A DNA stretch of 35,418 bases from CAIKOD01 sp035505975 (GTDB taxonomy: Archaea; Halobacteriota; Methanomicrobia; Methanomicrobiales; Methanospirillaceae), in assembly GCA_035505975.1 (NCBI GenBank), contig DATJQJ010000021.1, positions 1 to 35,418 of the forward strand, read 5' to 3'. Shown in pieces: positions 8,361-15,551 of the stretch; the first letter of the stretch is position 1, and every line of letters begins with the position of its first letter. The notes under the pieces are model-generated. The model did not search any database. It saw only the letters and a program-made list of their open reading frames with translations, and had not been told where the DNA came from. The position numbers were made by a program, and so were the translations under genes.

Positions 8361-8371
8361 AGCCGGGGTTT
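8347..8371 (+). terminator. Hairpin with the flotillin stop codon in its loop
   Basis: A perfect 9-bp stem (AAACCCCGG at 8347-8355, CCGGGGTTT at 8363-8371) encloses a 7-base loop that contains the TAA stop (8358-8360). It could terminate or attenuate transcription between the flotillin and methyltransferase genes, or protect the 3' end. There is no long T-run after it. Confidence 0.5.
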
Positions 8372-8409
8372 CACCGGTCCGATTTAACAATTACCATGAT
8401 AGGATAACT

Positions 8410-9351
8410 ATGAACCCCACAACTCCAATAATTACTTCAGGATCAGATATTTCCGGATTCTCCAGCCTCCCGGGTACGTTCTGGCGAGAACGATGGAAAG
8501 AGCAGCGGCTTGCCCTGCTCGAAACCCGGAAATCCGAAGGTACAAGTTTCTGGAACGATAAAAAATCTGTAAAAAATCATTTTATCCGGGATCTTGACGA
8601 ATGGAGGGACCATGCCGAAGCCCGGATTGCAGGCATGCAGATCAGGGACGGCTCGCGTGTGCTGGATATCGGCGCAGGTACCGGCACCTTAAGTGTCCCT
8701 CTCGCGGCACACGGGTGCGATGTGACCGCTGTCGAACCGTCGCCGGCGATGGGTGAAATACTAAAGGAATACCAGCAGGAACAAAAGGCCCGGGAAATTA
8801 CCGTGATCCCAAAACGGTGGGAAGATGTCACACTCGAGGAACTGGGGGAACCGTTCGATGCCGTCATCGCTTCCTATAGCCTCATGGTCACCGATATTGG
8901 CGAGGCAGTTGCAAAGATGCATCGTTCCTGCAGGGGAACCGCCCATATTTTCTGGTTCCTGACCCAGCCGTTATGGGCCCAGGTCAATGCCGGCGTCTGG
9001 AAGGAGTTGTACGGAACGGAATTCTGCGGCGAACCGACCGCCGATATCCTGTGGTCGGCACTGTATGAAATGGGGATCTACGCAAATCTTTTAGTTGAAC
9101 CCGGTTGCGATCCGATGATATATCCATTAGTTGAAGATGCCGTGAAGGAGTTTCACGGTCGCATGAACTGCACGACTGATGGGCAGGACGCGATACTCAG
9201 GGACTATTTCACGAGGACCCTTGCAAAGTCCGATAAAGGATATTACGTGAACGGGCAGGCGCTCGGGGCCCATATATGGTGGAATGCCGGTGAGCAGCAG
9301 GGATTCAAGTTCAACGATACATCCGTGGAGTCTACGATAGTCACCGAGTGA
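8410..9351 (+). CDS. Class I SAM-dependent methyltransferase (paralogue 2)
   Basis: The 313-residue product has motif I VLDIGAGTG (84-92), the acidic strand VTAVEPSP, then VIPKRWEDV and VIASYSLMV. The N-terminal FWNDKKSVKNHF matches FWNNKKHVQNVF of paralogue 3, its closest relative here, and MGIYANL plus IWW near the end are shared by all three. A longer in-frame opening from 8296 overlaps the flotillin gene and is not credible. The ATG at 8410 gives an N terminus comparable with the paralogues. The last 15 or so residues after IWWNAGEQQ have no match in the others and abut a decayed IS256 transposase on the opposite strand, so the C terminus may have been rebuilt by insertion. The substrate is unknown. 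Confidence 0.85.
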   Translation: MNPTTPIITSGSDISGFSSLPGTFWRERWKEQRLALLETRKSEGTSFWNDKKSVKNHFIRDLDEWRDHAEARIAGMQIRDGSRVLDIGAGTGTLSVPLAAHGCDVTAVEPSPAMGEILKEYQQEQKAREITVIPKRWEDVTLEELGEPFDAVIASYSLMVTDIGEAVAKMHRSCRGTAHIFWFLTQPLWAQVNAGVWKELYGTEFCGEPTADILWSALYEMGIYANLLVEPGCDPMIYPLVEDAVKEFHGRMNCTTDGQDAILRDYFTRTLAKSDKGYYVNGQALGAHIWWNAGEQQGFKFNDTSVESTIVTE

Positions 9352-10236
9352 TTCTTTCAACAAGCTGGCTATCATTTTGAGATCTTTACGGGATACTTTC
9401 TTCAATACAGCCCTGATGAGATGGACGTGGCACATTTGCCGGGAGGAACCATGGAATGAGCGTTCTACGGCTTTCCGGATACCTTTGTGACCATCTGAAA
9501 CAACCATATTGACATCGCGAAGCCCGCGATCTTTCAGGCCTTGAACAGGTCCTCCCAGGTTAGCTCATCCTCACAATCTGCGATCCTGGCACCAAGAATC
9601 TCTCATATTCCATCTTCCCGAACTCCGGCACTTACAAGCAGAGCTGTGTTAGAATACTTTATTCCATCCCTTATTTTGAAATATGACACATTTAAAAAAG
9701 AGATAAGGAATGTGAGATTCAATAGGTCTGGAGAGAAATTCAATAACCTTAGAATCCAGTTCTTTAGCAACGCTGGAAACAAATAAGGCTGATATCTTCT
9801 CAATACCGAGATGCGAGATTACATCCTCAATCTTCCTCGTTGAGATTCCCTGTAGGTACGATTCAATGATGGCATTCTCAAGTGCCTTTTCGATCCGTGA
9901 GTATCTTTCAAAAATCCGTGTCTTGAAGGAGATATCCCGCAATAATGGGTTTCAAGGTTTAATGGGCCATATCGCGATTTCAGAGTACGGCATCTGGTAT
10001 CATTGCGATACTTCCGTCTTGTCCCGGTCCTTTCATATTTAGCTGCCCCGACCTGTTCCAAGGCTTCTTTCTGCATCACCTCGTTCAAAAACCAGGTGAT
10101 CAGATTCTTCATTCCATCTTCATTATCGGTAAGGTAATGTGCTACCAGGTCTTTACTATTCATGCCCTGTTCCTTCCTTTTTCTGCAATCTAAGGTGGAT
10201 ACAGGGCGTCTTCAATTTTACAGCTTTATACGCACA
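9352..10236 (-). mobile_element. Degenerate IS256-family (Mutator) element, 3'-truncated
   Basis: A minus-strand transposase starts at 10163 (MNSKDLVAHYLTDNEDGMKN). It reads KEALEQVGAAKYERTGTRRK and SRYGPLNLE, shifts frame near 9951, continues RDISFKTRIFERYSRIEKAL, and shifts again near 9690 exactly where the first catalytic Asp is expected. It reads on as VSYFKIRDGIKYSNTALLVS to a TGA at 9603-9605, then shifts a third time near 9538 before VVSDGHKGIRKAV and MCHVHLIRAVLKK, typical of the IS256 second Asp region. It stops at about SLLKES, so roughly the last third with the catalytic Glu is missing. Upstream of the start, 10195-10236 reads, on the minus strand, like the left terminal region (GTGTGCGTATAAAGCTGTAA). 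The element is dead: three frameshifts, one nonsense codon and no right end. Confidence 0.85.
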
Positions 10237-10244
10237 CTACCTTC

Positions 10245-10269
10245 AAAAAAAAAAAAAAAAAAAAAAAAA
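10245..10269 (+). repeat. Homopolymer tract of 25 A
   Basis: Twenty-five consecutive A lie 8 bases outside the apparent IS256 terminal sequence. Read on the minus strand, it is a T25 run that could stop transcripts entering from the right. The length in the living genome is probably variable or uncertain in the assembly. Confidence 0.9.
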
Positions 10270-10436
10270 TTTGACATCTATATTATCAATTATTATTGTT
10301 TAATTTTTTCAATTATCAACTGAAAGTAATATATTCAATGAGATCATAATTATGTGTGCACCTTCGGAATCACACCTTCCGGAGTGCTCATGAATCGGCA
10401 AAAGTCAACATAGGAAGTTATTCATAAAGCATTTTT
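10270..10436. other. AT-rich spacer without a gene
   Basis: This stretch is AT-rich with no open frame of note. It contains two similar short motifs (ACCTTCGGAATC and ACCTTCCGGAGTG, about 10361-10386) but nothing I can name. Confidence 0.5.
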
Positions 10437-10461
10437 CAAACCAGGGACATTCTCTGGTTTG
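10437..10461. promoter_or_regulatory. Inverted repeat upstream of the molbindin gene
   Basis: A perfect 8-bp inverted repeat (CAAACCAG at 10437-10444, CTGGTTTG at 10454-10461) lies about 30 bases before the TATA-like box (10490-10498) of the molbindin gene. The position suits an operator or activator site, perhaps for a molybdate-responsive regulator. That link is inferred only from the gene next to it. Confidence 0.4.
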
Positions 10462-10530
10462 AATTTATCATTAGCCGAATTTGCACAAATATTATATAGC
10501 CTGATTACTCATTAGCGGTTGGTGAAAACA

Positions 10531-10740
10531 ATGGAGATTAGTGCACGAAACAAGATCAAGGGAACCGTCAAGATGATCAAGAAAGGTCCGGTCAGCACGG
10601 AGGTAGTCATTACCATAGCGGGCGGGAATGAGATCGTCTCATCCATAACGACCTACTCGGCAGAGAAAATGAAATTGAAGGAGGGTTCGCCCGTGTATGC
10701 GGTGATGAAGGCCTCCGAGGTAATGGTCGGGATTGACTGA
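10531..10740 (+). CDS. Molbindin (TOBE/Mop domain), molybdate/tungstate-binding protein
   Basis: The 69-residue product is one TOBE domain: MEISARNKIKGTVKMIKKGP, then VSTEVVITIAGGNEIVSSIT, and LKEGSPVYAVMKASEVMVG. Free-standing Mop proteins of this size bind molybdate or tungstate oxyanions as oligomers in the cytoplasm and buffer the metal for cofactor synthesis. Start choice: the ATG at 10531 gives the standard N terminus with a GGTG 7 bases upstream. The TATA-like box at 10490-10498 would place transcription start near 10520, so a leaderless GTG at 10522 (three residues longer) is also possible. The gene converges on a minus-strand operon with an FmdE gene, a family tied to Mo/W formylmethanofuran dehydrogenase, which makes a metal-supply role locally sensible. 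Confidence 0.88.
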   Translation: MEISARNKIKGTVKMIKKGPVSTEVVITIAGGNEIVSSITTYSAEKMKLKEGSPVYAVMKASEVMVGID

Positions 10741-10776
10741 CCTGAATTTCCCCTATTTTCAAAAAGAGGATTTAAA

Positions 10777-11061
10777 TCAGAACCGTGTCGTCAGCAGGGC
10801 CTCGAGGTATTCAAGGGGATATGACCCGGCTTCGGGATCGTACCATACCTCGACTTCAGGGTCATTGACAATGAAATGGATCTCAAGGATCCCGAATTTA
10901 TGGATAATATTAATCAGGCCCGATTCGGTCTCCCTGACATACAGGTCCTGGTCGCCCAGAAACGCCTTGATATCGTCGTCCGTAACAGGGCGGGAAAGAC
11001 GATATATCCGGCGTTTCCAGCCGGGATACGGTGAAACCGGGTTTCGGAACAGGGTGTTCAT
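10777..11061 (-). CDS. Small conserved-looking hypothetical protein
   Basis: The product of about 94 residues is not recognised. It is soluble and mixed alpha/beta, with VTDDDIKAFLGDQDLYVRET, HKFGILEIHFIVNDPEVEVW and YDPEAGSYPLEYLEALL. It lies directly behind the FmdE gene. An ATG at 11061 leaves a 13-base gap, while a GTG at 11082 would overlap the FmdE stop by a few bases and could be translationally coupled. Codon use looks like that of its neighbours, so it is likely a real third gene of the methyltransferase-FmdE operon. It ends 36 bases from the convergent molbindin gene. Confidence 0.65.
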   Translation of the reverse strand: MNTLFRNPVSPYPGWKRRIYRLSRPVTDDDIKAFLGDQDLYVRETESGLINIIHKFGILEIHFIVNDPEVEVWYDPEAGSYPLEYLEALLTTRF

Positions 11062-11074
11062 AATCCAGATAATG

Positions 11075-11638
11075 TTACACACTCACAATCTTATAATACG
11101 AACCATTTGCACAATTTTTACACTTCACACTACCCTCCCTGCTGACTTCACGATGATCGAGAATCTGTTCACCGCAGACACTGCAAATTTCCTTATGCAG
11201 GGGAAAACCGGGAATATCATCCTCCGATAGATCGACCGTCACATTTTCAATTTTGAGTATTTCGTCCTCGGGTATACCAGACAGGAGGGCCAAAACTTCA
11301 CTCCTGTCCAGTTTATCGTGCTCCTCACGGTTTTTCTCATGGATCGATACCCGTACTGCCTTCCGTGTTTCCAAATCCAAAAATGTAGCGGCAAATTTCC
11401 CGTAATCCCTGAACTTGAGGGTTCTGTGGCCAAGCGAGCACCCGGTAATTGCCTGAACAGCATCCGTCCCGCAGCGATCGATTTCAAGATATACGACAAG
11501 GTTGTTGTTGTGGACATGTGGGTTCATTCCCAGTTCCCGGAGGCCTGCAATTGTCATCCGGGTCCCAAGAACGATCCCCGGACAGACATGCCCATGGAAT
11601 TCCCTTGCCTTATTAAAGAGAACACTATAATCGCTCAT
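11075..11638 (-). CDS. FmdE-family protein with C-terminal zinc ribbon
   Basis: The 187-residue protein has the FmdE signature FHGHVCPGIVLGTRM near the N terminus and EIDRCGTDAVQAITGCSLG in the middle. It ends in a two-CxxC zinc ribbon (CSVCGEQ and CKNCANG). FmdE co-purifies or is encoded with formylmethanofuran dehydrogenase, the first enzyme of CO2 methanogenesis, but its role is not settled and many homologues lie outside fmd operons, as here. The chosen ATG overlaps the methyltransferase stop as ATGA (11635-11638), with GGTG upstream. A longer in-frame start would push 14 residues into the upstream gene and is unlikely. The overlap implies coupled synthesis with methyltransferase paralogue 3, so both may serve one metal or pterin-related task. 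Confidence 0.85.
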   Translation of the reverse strand: MSDYSVLFNKAREFHGHVCPGIVLGTRMTIAGLRELGMNPHVHNNNLVVYLEIDRCGTDAVQAITGCSLGHRTLKFRDYGKFAATFLDLETRKAVRVSIHEKNREEHDKLDRSEVLALLSGIPEDEILKIENVTVDLSEDDIPGFPLHKEICSVCGEQILDHREVSREGSVKCKNCANGSYYKIVSV

Positions 11639-12504
11639 TCCTGGTTCACCCCCGGAATCCCCTGATGTTTCGTTGTCCACCAGATATGTGCCCCGAGGAC
11701 TTCATCTCCAAGCACCAGCCCGTCACCCTCCTGTCTCAACATCGCATGGAGGTAATTTTTCACCGTTGTTTCCTGCAGAGGAGTAGTGCAGTTCAAACGC
11801 TGGATATACTCAGACATGGCATCATCGAACGTAGGGTAGAATGTGCGTGAGGATTTGGTTTCCACCTCAAGGTTTGCATAAATTCCCATCTCGATGAGCA
11901 CCTGCCAGAGCCAGTCAGCCAGGGGTTCTCCCGGGAACTCCCCGCCATGCAGCAGGGGCCATAAATCCATGTTCACCTTCGCCCAAGTCGGTGGAGTAAG
12001 GAACCAGAATAGGTGTATGCTCCCCCTGCAAAAGGTCTCCATCTTCGCTATCGCCTCTGCGATGTCCATCATGGTCAACGAGTAGGACGCTATAACGGTA
12101 TCATAGTGCTCGTCCCCCAGTTCTTCCGGTTTCACGTCCTCCCATCGTTTTGGAATTACGGTAATACCAGCGATATTTTCCTTCGCTATCCGTTCATTAA
12201 GCGCCTCCCTCATCACGGGTGAAGGTTCAACTACTGTAACCTGACATCCTTTCAGTGCAAGCGGGATTGCGAATGTCCCTGGTCCTGCACCGATGTCGAG
12301 GACAAGGGAATGTTCCGGAACATCCATCGTATCAAGACGCGCCTCCCACTGGTGCCGGTTATTCTCTCTTCCCTTCATGAAAACATTCTGGACATGTTTT
12401 TTATTGTTCCAGAACTCTTTTGAATTGCCATAGTTTGGGACGGCACAATGGGCGAGTTTCAGTTGCCGCCATTGTTCCCGCCACGATCCCGCTGTGGGTC
12501 TCAT
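11635..12504 (-). CDS. Class I SAM-dependent methyltransferase (paralogue 3)
   Basis: The 289-residue product has FWNNKKHVQNVF, motif I VLDIGAGPG (68-76), VTVVEPSPVM, VIPKRWEDVKPEELG and VIASYSLTM. Its C-terminal half has LIEMGIYANLEVE and EVLGAHIWW. It resembles paralogue 2 more than paralogue 1. An AGGAG about 13 bases before the ATG and an AT-rich segment at 12530-12600 could serve as leader and promoter. It is the first gene of a minus-strand operon, with the FmdE gene overlapping by 4 bases and a small hypothetical gene after it. The substrate is unknown. The coupling to FmdE is the strongest clue and suggests a cofactor or metal-ligand methylation, which is inference. Confidence 0.88.
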   Translation of the reverse strand: MRPTAGSWREQWRQLKLAHCAVPNYGNSKEFWNNKKHVQNVFMKGRENNRHQWEARLDTMDVPEHSLVLDIGAGPGTFAIPLALKGCQVTVVEPSPVMREALNERIAKENIAGITVIPKRWEDVKPEELGDEHYDTVIASYSLTMMDIAEAIAKMETFCRGSIHLFWFLTPPTWAKVNMDLWPLLHGGEFPGEPLADWLWQVLIEMGIYANLEVETKSSRTFYPTFDDAMSEYIQRLNCTTPLQETTVKNYLHAMLRQEGDGLVLGDEVLGAHIWWTTKHQGIPGVNQE

Positions 12505-12675
12505 GAAATAATCAATTCTCCTTTTTCGGGCATTTTATAATAATTCCCATAATTGTTCATTAATTTATGTTTATTTTTTCAGAGAATTAATAATTATTAA
12601 AAATACAGATTATCTTGGGCACCGGCAACCACCTGGTGATAAGACTTACCTTTGTCGGGTCGATTAATCTCGTCA

Positions 12676-12694
12676 GAAAATTTAACGAATTTTC
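12676..12694. promoter_or_regulatory. Palindrome upstream of the KTSC gene
   Basis: A perfect inverted repeat, GAAAATT (12676-12682), 5 bases, AATTTTC (12688-12694), ends 8 bases before the AGGAG ribosome binding site (12703-12707). It may be an operator near the transcription start. Confidence 0.4.
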
Positions 12695-12718
12695 CACATA
12701 CAAGGAGTGAATAGGAAA

Positions 12719-12934
12719 ATGAACATGGTTTGGGACAAAAAAAAAAGTCATGGTATCCGCCGTCTCGGGTACGACATGGGTACCCATACAATGACGATCG
12801 AATTCACCGGGAAACCAAGAATATCACATTCGCCGGTACCGTACGCTGTATATGAATCGATCAATAACTCCACATTCCCCGAGAAACTCTACCGGAGAAT
12901 TATCCTTGGAAAAATTCCGATAGTTGCCCGTTAG
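12719..12934 (+). CDS. KTSC-domain small protein
   Basis: The 71-residue product matches the KTSC domain pattern: IRRLGYDMGTHTMTIEF, then SPVPYAVYESINNS and YRRIILGKIPI. The domain is known mostly as a short stand-alone protein or an appendage of lysyl-tRNA synthetases, and its function is unclear. The ATG at 12719 is chosen because AGGAG (12703-12707) is 11 bases upstream. A GTG at 12707 would overlap that site. Codons 6-9 contain ten A in a row (12737-12746), a slip-prone tract that could switch the gene off by frameshift. It stands alone between the methyltransferase operon and a broken membrane gene, with a palindrome in its upstream region. Confidence 0.7.
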   Translation: MNMVWDKKKSHGIRRLGYDMGTHTMTIEFTGKPRISHSPVPYAVYESINNSTFPEKLYRRIILGKIPIVAR

Positions 12935-13007
12935 ATTGTGAAATATACCGATAAACGGGCCGGTTCTCACCGTCAGATCCATCCCGGCCTGTTTATTTTT
13001 CGCACCA

Positions 13008-13727
13008 GTGATTCAGGACAAACACTTCATCGAAACGAGCAATACCGTGATAATCCGAAACCATGTTAGTCTGGCATTGGGTAGCGTGCTTATCTTGTAT
13101 TTTCCGCTGATCGCGACAGACCCTGAAATTTTGATTGCGATCGCGGCAGGTACATTTGTCGGGGTGGTCCTTCCGGATATTCATATAAAAAACCACTCCG
13201 GGATAAAGAACTCTTTTTTCCATGGTTTATCGTTCTGATATTCAAAAAAACATTATTACAGCGGTATCTCTGGATATACCGGAAATTATCTTTCAGCAAC
13301 TTTGGAACCGAAGATAAACGACTGACACTCGTTGCCCGGCCTGTTTTTCATCGCGCTGGTATCAGGTTGTCTTGTCTGTCTTACGATCTGGGTATTTCCC
13401 TTCAGCCAGGGAACGTATCCCCTGGAAATTTTGCTTTCCGGGATCGTCATCGGTTTCATCCAGCATTTCATCGAGGACAGTTGCACAAAAAAAGGTGTAA
13501 TGCCCCTCTTTCCACGTAACGACAAATTTCGGATATCGGGGAGCATCAGGCCTTGCGAAAGAAGCGATCGCCGTATCCTCTATTTCCATGCCTATCTCAT
13601 TGGTACCGTTGTGCTTCTGTTCCTGCTCTATTATACCGGGGCGTGCCCCGGCTACCTCGAATGGCCGGTGAGCATCGTGGCCCTGGCGATCTGCATCATC
13701 GCAATGATGTATCCGATGTCAGGATAA
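13008..13727 (+). pseudogene. Frameshifted polytopic membrane protein (YdjM/DUF457-like putative metal-dependent hydrolase)
   Basis: The N-terminal part runs from GTG 13008 with a hydrophobic SLALGSVLILYFPLIA and then GTFVGVVLPDIHIK, which resembles the YdjM-type membrane hydrolases. The frame then meets a TGA at 13236-13238. Between about 13230 and 13325 the sensible continuation lies in another frame (VLIFKKTLLQRYLWIYRKLS), and the original frame resumes at HSLPGLFFIALVSGC. It goes on through GIVIGFIQHFIEDSCTKKGV and the end WPVSIVALAICIIAMMYPMS. Two compensating indels therefore interrupt the gene, leaving about 95 bases out of frame with two stops. It is unlikely to make a working protein, unless the breaks are sequencing errors. 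The Asp and His in LPDIHI and QHFIEDS are the conserved-looking polar positions. Confidence 0.65.
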
Positions 13728-13765
13728 CCAGGAGCGCGGGTCGTTTCGGTTCGTGATGCCTTATC

Positions 13766-14140
13766 TCAAACAGATGCAGCCAGGTCGGGATGAAAACGTT
13801 CAGCATTTTTCTTTTTCGTAAGCCAGACCAGCTCCCTGTCCGAAAAACCAAATGCTTTCGTGGTGAGAATCCTGATACCGTCCGGGGCGCACGATACGTC
13901 TGAGGTTTGGGGAACGAGCATGTACCGGGTGATTTTTTATGGTTCCCTGATTGTGCCGAGATTAGGCCGGCAATGCAACGGTCGGACGGTTTTTGATCAT
14001 AGGAAACCGCTACTATCGCCGATTGCTGTTGACCGTGATCTCCGCGTGTAACCCTGAAAATAAGGTTGCCCCATGTATCCTTGCTGGGACTTTCCATTTT
14101 CCACCCATCGAACCGGTAAATCCGGCGGACAGGGTTTCCG
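13766..14140 (-). pseudogene. Unrecognised broken coding relic
   Basis: The minus strand shows pieces that look coding but lie in different frames. FDGWKMESPSKDTWGNLIFR and VTRGDH come first. A later frame reads KITRYMLVPQTSDVSCAPDG and then TTKAFGFSDRELVWLTKKKN to a TGA at 13766-13768, after a run of A where a slip would join the parts. I do not recognise the family, and it may be only the last 120 or so residues of a longer lost gene. The composition and the sensible C terminus argue against a chance frame. It lies next to the frameshifted membrane gene in a zone of decay. Confidence 0.4.
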
Positions 14141-14372
14141 GATGAGGGAATTTCTCGCTGATGATTTAACCTGCCTGATGAAGGATATCCTGATTTCCGG
14201 GACTTATATCGAATTTTCAGCTGGCAGGCTTTGATGACCTGGTACCTCGTACTAACCTGAAACGATAAACTGTTCAAAACCCATTACGAGTAATTTTAAG
14301 ATTATGGAGTGTTCTGAAATTCTTCTCCGGGAAATAACATCGGAGATTCAAAAAGGAAAAATATCAGCCCGC

Positions 14373-15341
14373 TCAAGCCGCCGATGGTGATGTAATATTC
14401 CCGGAATCTGTTATGGCAAGATCTACCGGCAATGCCCCTGCGCGCAGGTGAATTTCAAGGTTGGTCGCCTCGTCCTCCCCGATGTTACCTGTTCCCGTCG
14501 AAGCATAGAGTCGATTGATGGTCTTATTCTGGAGTTCTCCTGCAAGAGCCACTGAAAGGGGAGCGGAGTATACGGTATTGTTGTCAAGGAGCATGATCAC
14601 GAAATGCTTCGGAGGTTCTGCTATTGCACCATATTTGATCATAGCAGTCCGGAATGCTTCGGCACCGCTTTCACTTAAATTAAACGCCACACCCCAGTTA
14701 TCGCTACCCGGAGGCTGCTCACTGGGAATTTGGACACTGGTGATTTCGTCTTGAGACAGGACGTGCTCGGTCTGGTTACCATTTGTCTTAATACGAATCT
14801 CGAACTTTCCCTGTTTTCCAACAATTTCCTGTGCCTGTTTCATATCGACACCGGGTAGCTCAACCTGGATATATTGGGTAATATTGTTTGTGCTGGTAAG
14901 GAGTCCAACCTTCGCATCCCTGGAACCAAGGATTTCAATCTTGTTTTCAAGGATGTACTTTACCAGATCTGCAGTAGAATTTGAAATGCCTGATTCATAT
15001 GAGGTTATCTTCCCTCCCTCACGTTCAAAGGCCGGTTCAAGTTCAGCCTGTGAATAGTATTTCCGGATCTCGAGCTGACCGGGATAAGCGGGTCCTGCCA
15101 TTACGACTTCGGCATTAAGTTGTTTTGAAAGATTTGTGATAAACGCATCTGCCTGTTGATCGGTAGTAAACCCAACTACCTCGGCGCGGGGTTCCAGTTC
15201 AAGCCATGACCCTTGTTTTGGGGGTGTTGGTACAGGGGTCACCGTTGATTCCAGGGAAGGCGATTGGGATTGGCTTATGCAACCACAAAAGAGGCAGGTC
15301 CCGGCCACTAAGAGGATAAGAAAGATTATTTCTTTTTTCAT
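14373..15341 (-). CDS. Lipoprotein with a SecD-type extracytoplasmic (P1-like) domain
   Basis: The 322-residue protein starts with a signal peptide (MKKEIIFLILLVAGT) and a lipobox-like CLFCGC whose last Cys (21) would be lipidated. A Ser/Thr/Pro linker follows (25-42). From about 157 to the end it reads like the large extracytoplasmic domain of archaeal SecD: IQVELPGVDMKQAQEIVGKQ, then VAFNLSESGAEAFRTAM, VIMLLDNNTVYSAPLS and LRAGALPVDLAI (299-310). In true SecD, membrane segments flank this domain on both sides. Here the protein ends a few residues after LRAGALPV with no membrane helices, so it should be a soluble domain tethered outside the cell. The ATG at 15341 is preferred over an upstream TTG because it begins the signal peptide directly. 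It is a single gene. Its role in late export or folding is inferred. Confidence 0.8.
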   Translation of the reverse strand: MKKEIIFLILLVAGTCLFCGCISQSQSPSLESTVTPVPTPPKQGSWLELEPRAEVVGFTTDQQADAFITNLSKQLNAEVVMAGPAYPGQLEIRKYYSQAELEPAFEREGGKITSYESGISNSTADLVKYILENKIEILGSRDAKVGLLTSTNNITQYIQVELPGVDMKQAQEIVGKQGKFEIRIKTNGNQTEHVLSQDEITSVQIPSEQPPGSDNWGVAFNLSESGAEAFRTAMIKYGAIAEPPKHFVIMLLDNNTVYSAPLSVALAGELQNKTINRLYASTGTGNIGEDEATNLEIHLRAGALPVDLAITDSGNITSPSAA

Positions 15342-15551
15342 GAATGTTGAATAAGGTTTCAATGTATTATTAATTTCATTGAATTATTTAACAAAAATAA
15401 TAAACCGAGCGATCATGGATCCGGACCTGGAACTTGCAGGTACACCTCGCAGTGGTATGATCAGGACAGAGTACATTACGTGGATAAAAAACCCATATCT
15501 ATCCGATTAAACAGGCAATAATCCATATGGAGGTGAATAACGATTCCGACA

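Noticed and set aside
9127..9507. A 126-codon minus-strand protein extending through the methyltransferase 3' end
   Set aside because: Only its first part is IS256 transposase; the rest reads antisense through the methyltransferase and has no transposase pattern.
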